A DNA stretch of 64,000 nt from Tretioscincus oriximinensis (GCA_022410635.1 JAJVDF010000003.1:124001-188000), one strand, 5' to 3'; numbered from the stretch's first letter, positions 40,801 to 45,388 are shown. The notes: generated from the letters alone by a model not told the origin. A program made the numbers and translations.

Positions 40801-43132
40801 CTGTGGACTCTGTCCATGCTCTATAATCAATGTCTTGTGACATGTGGATCCCAAAATAACATCAGGAAGATTTCCTGCATTTCTTCTCTCATGGCAAAGA
40901 ATCATTTCCCTCTCCAAGCTCTGTATGAGAACTGAAACAGCAGTACAGTGTAGAGGCTGACTGCATGTTCGCTATATCTGTGAGAAAAATACATAATAGG
41001 TCCCCCACATGCATGGAACCTATGCAATGTCCTTAAGTTACTCTCAGTATGCAGGACACCTAAATTGGATGTCCCATTTCTGGTTGGCGTAGAAGTCCTG
41101 GCAATCAGGCTTGGTAGTTGGCACAAATACATTGTATTGTTGTCCTTGGAGGAACACTTGGGACTGAATTCTTTTAAAACTCATGAATGTATAATATCTG
41201 CAGAGGTAGACAAAGATAAGGAAGGTAAGTCTGCAACAATATCCTCTGCAATATAAGAATACCAAGGATCTGTTTTTATTGGAACTCAGTACTACCCCGG
41301 CTTTAGGGTAAGAAAGAGAGTCTCAGACTCTTTAAAGTTCTGAAAGAATCACGAGATCTTCCTGAAGGGGAAGAACTGCACTTACATTTTCCATGAAGTT
41401 TGGAACAAACACATTCGAGAAGTAACAGATTTTACTCTTAATAAGGAGAACTAAAATTAATTTAACCTCTATAGATGAACATAGTGATAGACTGTCTTTT
41501 CAAAATTACATTGTTATGAATGAAGAAAGATTCTCAGAGCAAAGAGACTGCAGTAGGAGGGGCATAGAGGAACATTAATCACATGTGTCATGTCTAAAAT
41601 CTCCACCACACAGTTGCCTGCCAAGATGCTCCCACTCAGCTAAAGCTTTTTAAAGACTGCAGTGCAGAACACAGTGGAGTCACATGCAGACCATCCAGTC
41701 AAAAGTTTTTCACATTCTGCAGTCACATTCATATCTTAATCTCCCACTCAAGTCTTAACATTCGGACACATAATTCAGCATAACTACTAGACCACACAAC
41801 TAGATTCACATTCCCACAATTCACTTAGGCTAAGGTCATAAGTATTCAGCAATCTCAAACTATTAACTCTCACAGGCATATAACAAGATATACATACACA
41901 GACTAATCATTCCATTCCTTTTATAGGCAGNCACTCCCTGTGATAGCAGGACCATCTTTAAAAGGGACCACACTCCAATTGTAGCTGTCACTCAACAATA
42001 TGATTTTATAAGTATTACCATGCTAGGCCTACTATAATGGGAAAGATATGCATGCCTTTTACACAAAAATATAATCCCCCTGCATGGAAGCATGCATATT
42101 TGAGGATACATTCTAGAGAACTGTGTTAAAAAGATAGGGAAACGCATGTTTTGTTAAGAGTTTAATGGGTTAGAATTTTGGGTATGTTAAGTTATAATGA
42201 TGTTAAGAGTCAGAATGTATTCAAACAATAGCTTTTTTTAGCACAATAAAGGACTTATGCGGTCTTTGCTGGTAGTGCACAATCTTCAAGATCTTTGCCT
42301 TTCTCCCCATGAACTCTCAGAGAATCCTGCAGTAAATTGTAGTTTCCGATTCGCTGTTCTATATCACTTTTGTCAGTGGCTACTGAATCCCCTTAGTGCT
42401 AGGAGGGTGAATTCATCGAAAAAAGTATACAGGTGACAGACCCCTATGTTCCTATATATATTGCATATCTTGATCACAACAGGAACTGTCCAAGGTACTG
42501 AAAATACACCAGATCACCAACTGTGTCTCAGCAGCACTGTCCAGGGTGCTGAAATGTCAATGGTACTCTGACAGGAGAGGAAAAAGCCTTTCTCTATCCC
42601 TAACACTGACTTTGAAGGGGAACCTTAACAAGTGGGGGGCACATAGTTTATGCTGAGTGGGTGAAACACATTCTGAGGCAAAGAATGCTAGAGACTGTTG
42701 TATTTTCTATAATGGGCTTATCAAATAGTTTTTGGAATATGATCTGGAAATAAGGCCAAGTGCAGAAAGGATAAGGATTCATCTAGATGGATGTTTTATT
42801 AGTACCACTAGCTAACAGATTTTGCTAGATTCCTTCTCAAAACCACCTCCAAATGCCAACTAGAATTCTAAAATCTGAATATTTTTTTAAGAGCTGCTTC
42901 TGCAAATGTTCCATTTGTTCTTCTGTTCTTTTTTTTATATACTTGTAGGACAACAATGAGTAAAGCTAGTATGCAGAAGAGGACTGTTGTTAAGGACCAG
43001 TATGGAAAGCGTATCCATGTAGAACTACTNGAGGACACACCGGAAGCACTACCCACAGACGCTTTACAGCATGACCTCCAGCAGCTACTAAGGCATTTCT
43101 GTGATGAGGAGTGGAATAAAGAGGCCAAATGA
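879..43132 (+). CDS. ANK2: ANK2 (ankyrin-B), 3' two-thirds of the gene, 21 exons
   Basis: Ankyrin-B is a membrane-cytoskeleton adaptor: N-terminal ankyrin repeats (upstream of this window) bind membrane proteins, ZU5-UPA binds beta-spectrin, then come a death domain and a regulatory tail. The 21 exons found here all have AG/GT boundaries and their phases agree, giving 2936 codons plus a stop with no internal stop. ANK2 is chosen over ANK3 because the giant exon begins [16 protein letters not shown] and carries [20 protein letters not shown], the serine-rich ANK3 exon with its SFASLALRKRYSYL motif is absent, the alternative end is EQSEDNNE, and the next gene is CAMK2D. N characters at 18554, 21816, 33590 and 43030 make four residues unknown. 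The gene appears intact. The ankyrin repeats and promoter lie outside the window. Confidence 0.96.
1055..1440 (+). repeat. Interspersed repeat family C, copy 1
   Basis: Starts near ACTTCCTGACAGAATTTCTG, has a CAG-rich middle (AGCAGCAGCTGCAGCAGC) and ends with GGGAGGGAGGAAGCC, a TTTAGCCAATCTGCAC block and CAGGAAACATTTTTTCTG. The same order of blocks recurs near 27560, 46910/47357, 47790 (inverted), 49000 (inverted) and 53430, so this is a dispersed repeat. I cannot assign its class. Confidence 0.7.
1441..2400 (+). other. ANK2 intron, no recognisable element
   Basis: Plain AT-rich intron between repeat C and the palindrome at 2401. No exon, RNA gene or mobile element recognised. Confidence 0.5.
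2401..2426. promoter_or_regulatory. Perfect 26-bp palindrome of two octamer motifs
   Basis: The sequence equals its own reverse complement over 26 bp, with ATTTGCAT at the left end and ATGCAAAT at the right end. These are the consensus octamer bound by POU/Oct factors, facing each other around TATTCATGAATA. A regulatory role is inference only; the palindrome itself is certain. Confidence 0.5.
2480..2555. repeat. Imperfect tandem repeat, about 20-24 bp unit
   Basis: About four degenerate units with the pattern GAGAATTTTTGAAGTGTGCA follow one another. It is a short local tandem array with no coding potential. Confidence 0.65.
2570..2760. repeat. Interspersed repeat family F, copy 1
   Basis: Contains GGTAGACACCCCAAAA, a C-run, AAAAGGGGTCATC and GTCAGCCTATGA. 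The same ordered blocks occur at 54475-54558, so this is a dispersed repeat. Class unknown. Confidence 0.65.
3140..3351 (+). CDS. ANK2: ANK2 exon 2: ZU5 region
   Basis: Encodes [17 protein letters not shown] followed by [29 protein letters not shown] and [15 protein letters not shown], the best-conserved ZU5 block of ankyrins. The acceptor is TTTATTCAG and the donor CTGCAG|GTAGGC. The 212 nt complete the codon from exon 1 and end on a codon boundary. Confidence 0.97.
3371..3960. repeat. Interspersed repeat family D, copy 1
   Basis: About 590 bp that match 10975-11570 block by block: AGTTCCCTAAAGAC, GAATTTACTAAAACAAAACT, CAGCATCAGTGGCTT, AAGATAGCTGCTGTT, CAATCATCCTGTGCAGCTGA, and near the end ACAGGCTGGGTCATGACA. 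It starts about 20 bp after the exon 2 donor. It may be LTR-like, but I see no intact open frame. Confidence 0.7.
4430..4740 (+). mobile_element. LINE family A (L2/CR1-like) reverse-transcriptase C-terminal fragment
   Basis: Encodes broken pieces such as [21 protein letters not shown] and KKRATRGW, typical of the C-terminus of L2/CR1-group LINE proteins. It matches the more complete copy at 28665-29580 at the DNA level (CTTGGGTTGTTGGTGGACAA). It is truncated at both ends and inserted about 55 bp upstream of ANK2 exon 3. Confidence 0.85.
4796..5000 (+). CDS. ANK2: ANK2 exon 3: second ZU5 domain
   Basis: Encodes [19 protein letters not shown], then [20 protein letters not shown] and [10 protein letters not shown], the ankyrin ZU5C start. 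The acceptor is TTTGATAG and the donor ATAACAG|GTAAAT. The 205 nt start on a codon boundary and end with one extra base. Confidence 0.97.
5001..6249 (+). other. ANK2 intron with one LINE tail
   Basis: Mostly unique AT-rich sequence. At 5530-5605 it holds a tail of LINE family B: CACCCTGGGAACCAGTGG, then GTGGGATATAAATTG and (AAATAA)n. Nothing else recognised. Confidence 0.6.
5530..5605 (+). mobile_element. LINE family B 3' tail
   Basis: Ends in GGGATATAAATTGCTAAATA followed by (AAATAA) units, the same tail as the family B copies at 10050, 46850 and 59240. Confidence 0.6.
6250..6346 (+). CDS. ANK2: ANK2 exon 4: ZU5 to UPA linker
   Basis: Encodes [19 protein letters not shown] and [12 protein letters not shown], invariant ankyrin ZU5C residues. 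The acceptor is TTTTCAG and the donor GCCAG|GTAGAG. The 97 nt are flanked by split codons that exons 3 and 5 complete in frame. Confidence 0.97.
6670..6850 (+). mobile_element. LINE family A 3' UTR fragment
   Basis: Contains CTACTAGGATGGATCTC and GATGCTGCCTCTGGGATGGA, also present at 29350-29400 and 36545-36590, downstream of the reverse-transcriptase part of family A. Truncated; the 5' limit is uncertain. Confidence 0.6.
7214..7350. repeat. Long inverted repeat (foldback)
   Basis: The left arm CTTTGGTTTTGAAAGGGCTT continues to about 7277. Its complement runs from about 7292 to AAGCCCTTTGAAAACCAAAG, ending at 7350. An inner pair (ATTCAGATTGGAA / TTCCAATCTGAAT) extends the stem to a loop of about 14 nt. 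Mismatches are few. It is probably a foldback element or two inverted LINE fragments. Confidence 0.85.
7360..7690 (-). mobile_element. Degenerate LINE family B fragment
   Basis: Reads like the reverse-oriented 3' region of family B (AACTTGGGGAAGCTTGTTCC, later GAAAGCTAGTATTAAC). Strongly diverged, so the limits are approximate. Confidence 0.4.
7781..8009 (+). CDS. ANK2: ANK2 exon 5: UPA domain
   Basis: Encodes [20 protein letters not shown], then [33 protein letters not shown] and [23 protein letters not shown] is a hallmark of ankyrin UPA domains. The acceptor is CATTTACAG and the donor GTAGAG|GTATGG. The 229 nt end on a codon boundary. Confidence 0.97.
8010..9690 (+). other. ANK2 intron, mostly unique
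   Basis: AT-rich intron with a short (GAAT)n run at 8440-8460, a CT-rich patch near 9055-9110 and no recognisable exon or element. Confidence 0.5.
9700..10110 (+). mobile_element. LINE family B (L2-like) C-terminal and 3' tail
   Basis: Encodes a broken [18 protein letters not shown] and [10 protein letters not shown], typical of the C-terminus of L2-group LINE proteins, then the 3' tail CACCCTGGGACCAATGG and GGGTATAAATCATTTTAAAT. It ends about 45 bp before ANK2 exon 6. Confidence 0.8.
10157..10282 (+). CDS. ANK2: ANK2 exon 6: UPA domain
   Basis: Encodes [18 protein letters not shown] followed by [14 protein letters not shown]. This is the ankyrin UPA segment. The acceptor is GTGTGAAG and the donor GTTAAG|GTAAAG. 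The 126 nt are exactly 42 codons, phase 0 at both ends. Confidence 0.96.
10300..10970 (+). other. ANK2 intron, purine-rich stretch
   Basis: Contains a G/A-rich strand-asymmetric patch around 10580-10760 (GGAGAAGAACAGAGGAGAGC and similar). The reading frames on the other strand here reflect that composition. No exon or element recognised. Confidence 0.5.
10975..11570. repeat. Interspersed repeat family D, copy 2
   Basis: Matches 3371-3960 in block order: AAGTTACCAAAGAACAGAAA, GAGTTTACTAAAACAAAACT, CAGCATCTATGGCTTC, GAATCATCCTCTGGAGCTGA, and near the end GACAGACTGGGTCATACT. It ends at a small palindrome CTAGGAGGCTCCTAG. The two copies share a length of about 590 bp, which suggests near-complete units. 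Confidence 0.7.
11979..12101 (+). CDS. ANK2: ANK2 exon 7: end of UPA domain
   Basis: Encodes [20 protein letters not shown], then [18 protein letters not shown]. This is the last UPA strand pair before the linker. The acceptor is TATACTAG and the donor ACAAAG|GTATTG. 123 nt, 41 codons, phase 0 at both ends. Confidence 0.97.
12789..12815 (+). CDS. ANK2: ANK2 exon 8: 27-nt micro-exon
   Basis: Encodes ESESDQEEE, the acidic linker after UPA that other ankyrins also carry. A T-rich tract precedes the acceptor GCTGAAAG and the donor is GAAGAG|GTAATC. It is nine codons in phase 0, so inclusion or skipping keeps the frame. Confidence 0.93.
12816..13470 (+). other. ANK2 intron, no recognisable element
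   Basis: Unique AT-rich intron. I see no exon, repeat or RNA gene here. Confidence 0.5.
13478..13700 (-). mobile_element. LINE family A 3' tail, reverse orientation
   Basis: GAGGAGCCCTGCTGAATCGG, CCCATCTAGTCCAGCATTCT and ACAGTGGCCCACCAATTGCA are the reverse complement of the family A 3' end seen on the + strand at 29450-29580. Truncated before the coding part. Confidence 0.85.
13720..15063 (+). other. ANK2 intron, unclassified
   Basis: Mostly unique. A less AT-rich block at 14220-14720 looks like an old insertion but matches no other copy in the window, and I cannot name it. Confidence 0.4.
15064..15085 (+). CDS. ANK2: ANK2 exon 9: 22-nt micro-exon
   Basis: Encodes SDLTTEK plus one base. 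It matches the short segment between the ESESD linker and the giant exon or death domain in other ankyrin-B proteins. The acceptor is CTTTTAG and the donor AAAAAC|GTAAGA. The single leftover C forms a histidine codon with either exon 10 or exon 11, because both start with AT. Confidence 0.9.
15789..15940. repeat. 72-bp near-perfect inverted repeat (foldback)
   Basis: Arms 15789-15860 and 15869-15940 are complementary over 72 bp with two mismatches and an 8-nt loop (ACTTCTTC). The arms contain GCATAAGCTTTCGTAGACAG, and the sequence continues to about 15978 with AGACTAACACGGCTATTCCT. I recall AAGCTTATGC ... CTAACACGGCTA ends from abundant reptile repeats, possibly Penelope-like elements; that assignment is uncertain. 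Confidence 0.9.
16083..16370 (-). mobile_element. LINE family B 3' part, reverse orientation
   Basis: Begins with (ATTT)n, then ACACTTATATTGCAACCTAA, a GAGTGGCTAGCAACAATAAA block and GTTAAAGAGGTGGATCTTCA. This matches the reverse-oriented copies at 59820 and 63172. Confidence 0.75.
16371..17401 (+). other. ANK2 intron before the giant exon
   Basis: Unique sequence. An open frame runs continuously from 17152 into the giant exon. A strong-looking acceptor (TTTTTTTACCCTCAG) at 17255 would put the exon 9 junction out of frame. I take all of this as intron. Confidence 0.6.
17402..23314 (+). CDS. ANK2: ANK2 exon 10: giant exon of 440-kDa ankyrin-B
   Basis: This single 5913-nt exon (1970 whole codons plus split codons) is spliced into the neuronal 440-kDa isoform, which acts in axons. 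It opens with [19 protein letters not shown] after the acceptor GCACCAAAG and ends [11 protein letters not shown] before GAAG|GTATTT. Conserved blocks in order: [40 protein letters not shown], a basic Ser/Pro repeat array (18430-18735), [53 protein letters not shown], a Thr/Pro segment [34 protein letters not shown], and [20 protein letters not shown]. SxIP motifs at 22237, 22543 and 22672 resemble EB-protein binding sites. The protein is predicted disordered, acidic and Ser-rich. I recall about 2085 residues for the human insert, so this copy is slightly shorter. No stop or frameshift. Confidence 0.97.
18430..18735 (+). repeat. Coding 27-nt tandem repeat (9-residue units)
   Basis: About eleven units of the form ASPSxSKTP, later VSPTTKKPx, follow one another in frame inside the giant exon. 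Human ankyrin-B has 12-residue units with a KTERH core at this place, as I recall. The array ends in VSPSSKTER, which joins the conserved LEETMSV block. Confidence 0.9.
23315..25157 (+). other. ANK2 intron after the giant exon
   Basis: Unique AT-rich intron. The giant-exon frame runs 14 more codons to a TAA at 23356, so a retained intron would end the protein before the death domain. No mobile element recognised. Confidence 0.6.
25158..25232 (+). CDS. ANK2: ANK2 exon 11: start of death domain
   Basis: Encodes [20 protein letters not shown] then FSWT, the first helix of the ankyrin death domain. The acceptor is TATTCTAG and the donor GGACAG|GTAAAG. Its first two bases AT complete the codon from exon 10 (long form) or exon 9 (short form), so both splices stay in frame. 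Confidence 0.96.
25718..25830 (-). mobile_element. LINE family B tail fragment, reverse orientation
   Basis: (TATT)n followed by ATACCATCCTATACCCGAAG, GTCTCAGGACGGTTAACAAT, the same start as the copies at 57618 and 58770. Confidence 0.75.
25828..25988. repeat. (ATT)n/(ACT)n microsatellite, about 160 bp
   Basis: A long ATT array passing into mixed ACT/ATT triplets and back. It directly abuts the LINE tail at 25718, which suggests that it grew from that element's end. Confidence 0.92.
26240..26660 (+). mobile_element. Degenerate LINE family A fragment
   Basis: Translates in part to [20 protein letters not shown], the same C-terminal LINE motif as at 29000, and ends with a TTATTTTATGTTTTATGTTC stretch like the family A tail. 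Heavily diverged. Confidence 0.65.
26735..26805. repeat. (CTA)n / (TAG)n inverted triplet array with (GAA)n
   Basis: ACTACTACTACTAC is followed at once by TAGTAGTAGT, so the array is self-complementary, then it grades into AGAAGAAGAAG. Confidence 0.85.
26810..27010. mobile_element. SINE-like interspersed repeat
   Basis: Contains GTAAGTGGGGCTGAGAGAGT, CAAGGTTACCCAACTGGC and GGAATCGAAGTGGGAGACTT. I know this block order from abundant reptile repeats with GGGGCTGAGAGAG and CAAGGTCACCCAGCTGGC. A shorter copy lies at 57715-57760. Class uncertain. Confidence 0.55.
27560..27990 (+). repeat. Interspersed repeat family C, copy 2 (most complete)
   Basis: Runs from CAGCAGAATTTCTGTTTCCG through AAAAGCTTGGATGCCCAG, GGTGAAATGGAGCTGTTGTG, TGCTGGGAATTGTAGCCC, GGACTACAGTTCCCAGCC and TAGCCATGGAGGGAGGATGC to TTTTCTGCTTACAG. 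It ends about 85 bp upstream of exon 12. Confidence 0.75.
28075..28206 (+). CDS. ANK2: ANK2 exon 12: death domain core
   Basis: Encodes [20 protein letters not shown] and [20 protein letters not shown], then KHATG/D. This is nearly identical to the vertebrate ankyrin-B death domain. The acceptor is CATTTTCAG and the donor CTACGG|GTATGC. 132 nt; the split codons are completed by exons 11 and 13. Confidence 0.98.
28665..29580 (+). mobile_element. LINE family A (L2/CR1-like), longest copy
   Basis: About 900 bp of the 3' end of a LINE. The first part translates, with frame breaks, to [53 protein letters not shown], the usual C-terminus downstream of the reverse transcriptase. A 3' UTR follows, ending in CTTATGTTCTTATGTTCTTA. 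This copy serves as the reference for the other family A fragments here. It is 5' truncated and not active. Confidence 0.92.
29590..30298 (+). other. ANK2 intron, no recognisable element
   Basis: Unique sequence between the LINE and exon 13; nothing recognised on either strand. Confidence 0.5.
30299..30439 (+). CDS. ANK2: ANK2 exon 13: end of death domain
   Basis: Encodes [20 protein letters not shown] then [20 protein letters not shown] and IGLDHSEG. The acceptor is CATCACAG and the donor GTGAAG|GTAAGC. 141 nt in the same split-codon phase as exons 11 and 12. Confidence 0.97.
30580..31050. repeat. Possible LTR-like interspersed sequence
   Basis: A block with AACTTCTCCCCTATTCAGCA, TAGCTTCACAAACTTTCAGG and AGCAATGCCATCAGGCC. 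The composition and CAG-rich ends suggest an old retroelement end, but there is no second copy in the window to prove it. Confidence 0.3.
31120..31325. mobile_element. Foldback DNA element with central hairpin
   Basis: At 31182-31242 AAAATCCTGGATTTTTACAT pairs with its complement ending ATCCGGGATTTT across a short loop. The right end reads GTATGGTAACCCTAATTT, like the ends of non-autonomous DNA transposons. I could not find a matching left end or a clear target duplication. Confidence 0.45.
31480..31800. repeat. Interspersed repeat family G, copy 1
   Basis: GGACTTGGTATGCATGTGCC, TGCCTGCCCAACATGGCTAA, GAAGGCAGCCTCCGATCCCT and a CACTGTTGCCGCC block correspond in order to 61565-61830. Class unknown. 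Confidence 0.7.
32145..32412 (+). CDS. ANK2: ANK2 exon 14: C-terminal regulatory region
   Basis: Encodes [20 protein letters not shown], then [20 protein letters not shown] and [14 protein letters not shown]. It aligns with the poorly conserved ankyrin-B tail (HPPIVSEEDIS in human, as I recall). The acceptor is TTCATAG and the donor TACTC|GTAAGC. 268 nt, split codons at both ends. Confidence 0.95.
32450..33065 (+). other. GC-rich intron block
   Basis: Much richer in G and C than the flanks, with a (TG)n run at 32865-32881 and a CT-rich stretch from 32920. Several overlapping frames are open on both strands because stop codons are rare in this composition. I see no homology or splice logic that supports a gene; it may be an old insertion. 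Confidence 0.45.
33501..33786 (+). CDS. ANK2: ANK2 exon 15: C-terminal regulatory region
   Basis: Encodes [59 protein letters not shown] and [20 protein letters not shown]. It corresponds to the TSSERGGSPIIQEPEE part of ankyrin-B. The acceptor is AATTCATAG and the donor GAAAAG|GTAAAT. 286 nt; ends on a codon boundary. Residue 33590 is N. Confidence 0.95.
34070..34480 (+). mobile_element. LINE reverse-transcriptase relic
   Basis: Across frame breaks it reads [32 protein letters not shown] and [15 protein letters not shown]. The last holds the F-x-D-L-x-x-A-F-D motif of reverse-transcriptase block A. Several stops make it inactive. It is a different region of the protein, and perhaps a different family, from the C-terminal pieces elsewhere. 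Confidence 0.75.
34749..34841 (+). CDS. ANK2: ANK2 exon 16: 93-nt alternative exon
   Basis: Encodes [20 protein letters not shown] then [11 protein letters not shown], a segment shared by ankyrin C-terminal domains and, as I recall, used alternatively. The acceptor is TTCCACTAG and the donor ATTCAG|GTACAA. Exactly 31 codons in phase 0, so skipping joins exons 15 and 17 in frame. Confidence 0.93.
34842..35366 (+). other. ANK2 intron, no recognisable element
   Basis: Unique AT-rich intron; nothing recognised. Confidence 0.5.
35367..35450 (+). CDS. ANK2: ANK2 exon 17: C-terminal region
   Basis: Encodes [20 protein letters not shown] then HGHIVVKK, matching the ankyrin-B PEIPPETVTEE motif. The acceptor is TCCAACAG and the donor AAGAAG|GTACAA. 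84 nt, 28 codons, phase 0. Confidence 0.97.
35507..35930 (-). mobile_element. LINE family A 3' end, reverse orientation
   Basis: Starts with TAAGAACATAAGAGGAGCCC and runs to CATCGCATGCATGATTGAG, the reverse complement of about 29100-29580. It faces the + oriented fragment at 36508, with exon 18 between them. Confidence 0.9.
36300..36464 (+). CDS. ANK2: ANK2 exon 18: conserved C-terminal motif
   Basis: Encodes [20 protein letters not shown], then [20 protein letters not shown] and SE. The VTRKIIRR and [11 protein letters not shown] motifs are shared by vertebrate ankyrins. The acceptor is TTTCTCCAG and the donor TCAGAG|GTTAGG. 165 nt, 55 codons, phase 0; it is the branch point of the alternative tails. 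Confidence 0.98.
36508..36705 (+). mobile_element. LINE family A 3' UTR fragment
   Basis: AGACAAGTTCATGGAAGCCA, AAAGTATAAATAGGTACTAG and CAGGGGCAATTGGTGCGCCA match 29315-29500. It begins only about 44 bp after the exon 18 donor. Confidence 0.85.
36898..37080 (+). CDS. ANK2: ANK2 exon 19: alternative tail
   Basis: Encodes [40 protein letters not shown] and [14 protein letters not shown]. The [10 protein letters not shown] part repeats the style of the exon 18 basic motif. The acceptor is TTTACCAG and the donor GAAGAG|GTAAAT. 61 codons, phase 0, so it can be skipped. Confidence 0.93.
37081..38963 (+). other. ANK2 intron with a possible retroelement end
   Basis: 37640-38120 is less AT-rich and contains CACACAGTTTGTGATTTCAG and ATGTCTTTATTCAGC, which look like the reverse complement of an LTR polyadenylation region. 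There is no second copy here. The rest is unique. Confidence 0.35.
38964..39055 (+). CDS. ANK2: ANK2 exon 20: frame-switch exon
   Basis: Encodes [20 protein letters not shown] then [11 protein letters not shown]. The acceptor is CTTGTAG and the donor AAAAG|GTTTGG. At 92 nt it is not a multiple of three: including it moves exon 21 into the long-tail frame, and skipping it gives the short ending. Confidence 0.92.
39388..39810 (-). mobile_element. LINE family A 3' end, reverse orientation
   Basis: Begins with TAACATAAGAACATAAAAGA, then CCCATCTAGTCCACCATTTT, and continues to TATACATTTCAATTAGATCA. Same segment as 35507-35930. Confidence 0.88.
40380..40560 (-). mobile_element. CR1 LINE 3' fragment, reverse orientation
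   Basis: ACATCAGAGTTGGAAGGGTC, GATAGCCGTCCAGCCTCTGT and GGGAGTCTATTCCACTGATT are the reverse complement of the CR1 3' region (compare 59493 and 49876). Confidence 0.8.
40561..42120 (+). other. ANK2 intron, unclassified
   Basis: Contains a C-run at 40621-40631. The minus-strand frame across 41044-41265 has no recognisable homology. Otherwise unique sequence. Confidence 0.4.
42122..42630 (+). mobile_element. Possible solo LTR
   Basis: About 509 bp starting TGTTAAAAAG and ending CCTTAACA, so it has TG...CA ends, with an AATAAA at 42245-42250 followed by a T-rich stretch. The next bases, TGGGGGGC at 42633, resemble the start of a tRNA-Pro primer site but then diverge. No gag or pol is visible, and no second copy. 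Weak call. Confidence 0.3.
42949..42963 (+). CDS. ANK2: ANK2 alternative short C-terminus (DNNE-stop)
   Basis: When exon 18 joins exon 21 directly the protein ends SEQSEDNNE with TAA at 42961-42963. I recall the canonical human ankyrin-B ending in the same EDNNE, so this frame is probably the major one in many tissues. The long-frame codons continue over the same bases. Confidence 0.9.
   Translation, partial: DNNE
42949..43132 (+). CDS. ANK2: ANK2 exon 21: terminal coding exon, long-tail frame
   Basis: After exon 20 it encodes [40 protein letters not shown] and [20 protein letters not shown], then K and TGA at 43130-43132. The acceptor is TACTTGTAG. The same exon entered in phase 0 (from exon 18 or 19) reads GAC AAC AAT GAG TAA, ending DNNE. 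N at 43030 falls on the third base of a CTN codon, so leucine is still certain. Confidence 0.94.
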
Positions 43133-45164
43133 GATGTTGCTGTATCTCACACACAGACCAACACACGTATCCATTCAACATCCATCATTCAGTTCTTTTG
43201 CAATAGGTAGCATCACTTAACATAATCACCAGGGAACGCTGGCATTTCTACTTTGAGCATATGCTGTAGGTTTTTCTTTTTTAATATATATATATATCTG
43301 TAAGCTAATTTGTGACCAAAGATCGCATTCTTCACTTGGGATGATTTGTCTACTAAAAGTCATTGACTTTGTGTTGTACGAAAAACTTGTTGGATTTTGC
43401 CATCTTTGTTGTCCCTTTGCTTTTGCACCGGAACCATTAAAACACAGCTTCTTCCACAGGCCTCTTTAAATGACAATGTATATGCATTTTTTAAAAACAA
43501 AACAAAAAAATTGAGATATTAATATTAACCTGTAAATAGCTAAGAGTGCTTGGACTCACGAGACTGAAGGAAGCACTGCCTGTTTGTGACTACTTTAGGA
43601 TTCTACAAGGTCTGCTGAGGAGAAAGGACAATATTGCTAACACAACTGTTGACTCTAGGCCGTGGATCTACCAAGAAGGAACCATGTTATGCCTCTTGAT
43701 TCATAGGACTTCAGCTCTATCAGTCACTTGACTTAGCATATCCAAGAGTCAAGATGACACTCCAAAACTCCATCTGGTTGTCTCCTGGGAAGCACCTAAA
43801 GATCTGAAGAAGAAAACAAATTAATATCCAGTTAGATATAAATTGCTAGCAACTGTATCTGTGGCACATTTGCACACTGTATTCAACTCTTTTTAGACTG
43901 GGGCGTGAGGCAAGAGTGCGCGAAGCAACTCCAACTGCTGTAACTTCCTGTTTCCACCACCGCTTTAGCAAACCGCACTGTCTTACTGGTGGCTCTACTG
44001 CTGGCCTTTGTACTGTAGTTAACTTGATAGGGAAAGCGAACCACTTTCCCACTCTCTTCAAAAAAAAGTTGCTCTAAGTTTGTCACATTCTGTCAAGAAG
44101 GTCTCATGGCCTGGTACTTGCATGTGTCACTCGTAACTAAATTCACAAACCTCTTGCTATTATGTCGACTGCTTCCCGTCTCTCTCAGCACCGAGCAAGC
44201 AGTTTTTATCCTTCCACTTGAGGTTTTCCTTCAAAAGAATTGTTTGTGAAAGGGTATGAATCCATTGGGCATTTGGTTCTTGTCGTTAACTTTATTTATA
44301 GTTGTTGATCACTTTCAAGAAACATAATGTCTGCACTTTGATTTTCCAAGAAGGGCATATGTGACTCTGGAATTATTCTGTGGTCTGTACCTACTTCTGA
44401 TAGTGATCTGGAGCTCTGTAGCATTTTGACATATATATGTAATTATATATATTATATATACATATGAAATGATATACATTTTGAATCAGTTATTTGATAA
44501 AGACAAAAGTATATTCAACAGGATGAGTCAAGTCCTCCAGGAGTTAATCACTTTCAAATCCTAGCCAGTTTTTCCCTCTTGTAAAAAAAAACAACACAAA
44601 ATCAAAAAGACTCACTCAGTGCTCAGAATACTGAAAGTAAATGTTGCAAAAGGCACTGTCCCTTCAGAATAACCTTATGGAGCAAAAAAGAGCAAAATTC
44701 TGTGCTTAAAAAGCTACCCAAAAGTGCCATGTTAAACTTTGTTTGGCTATTGTTTCGGTTGGCAGACAGGACACGAGTACTTGTAGCTGCCAAGATGGAA
44801 GGAGATCCATTTCAGAACACATAAGTAGCTCATTTCTCATTGTCAAGAACATCACTTGGTTGACCTTCAAGACTGGGACTCTAAAAAGAAATGCATTTCT
44901 GTTGTGTTATTTGCGGTGCAGATGATGTTCTGTGTAACAGCATAATGGTTATTCTCCTTTTTCGGTTTTGGTTTTTTGCCGTGTTATCAGAGAACTTGAA
45001 TACTGTGAGAAGAAGTGATTTTAAGTTGGTGAAACAGCATCTTGTTCCCATGGTGATAACACTAACTGAATATATCTACGAGGGCATGTATTAGTAAAAG
45101 ATTTAAACAAACAAACAACACTAACAATACATAGCTGCAATGTGTACAATGGCTGATTTAATTA

Positions 45165-45170
45165 AATAAA
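45165..45170 (+). promoter_or_regulatory. Polyadenylation signal AATAAA (ANK2, proximal)
   Basis: Canonical hexamer about 2.0 kb after the stop codon, in a T/G-rich setting. Confidence 0.6.
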
Positions 45171-45382
45171 AGTACAAGTGTTAAATGTAGCATTTTTGGT
45201 ATGGACTTTCTTGGGACCAATTGAGCANGGAGGGATTTTCATTTTCATCAATTAGGTTGGCATTAGACACGTACTTTTGATCCAATTTCAGTTTTGAAGA
45301 ACTGGATTAAACTGGTGGTGGGACAGAGGAATGTTTTTATCCCTCCTCAAGACTGAAAAGGAACAAGACTGTATTACATGTC

Positions 45383-45388
45383 AATAAA
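45383..45388 (+). promoter_or_regulatory. Polyadenylation signal AATAAA (ANK2, distal)
   Basis: Second canonical hexamer followed by a TGTATTCC and TTTTGTGC region that could serve as a downstream element. Confidence 0.55.
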
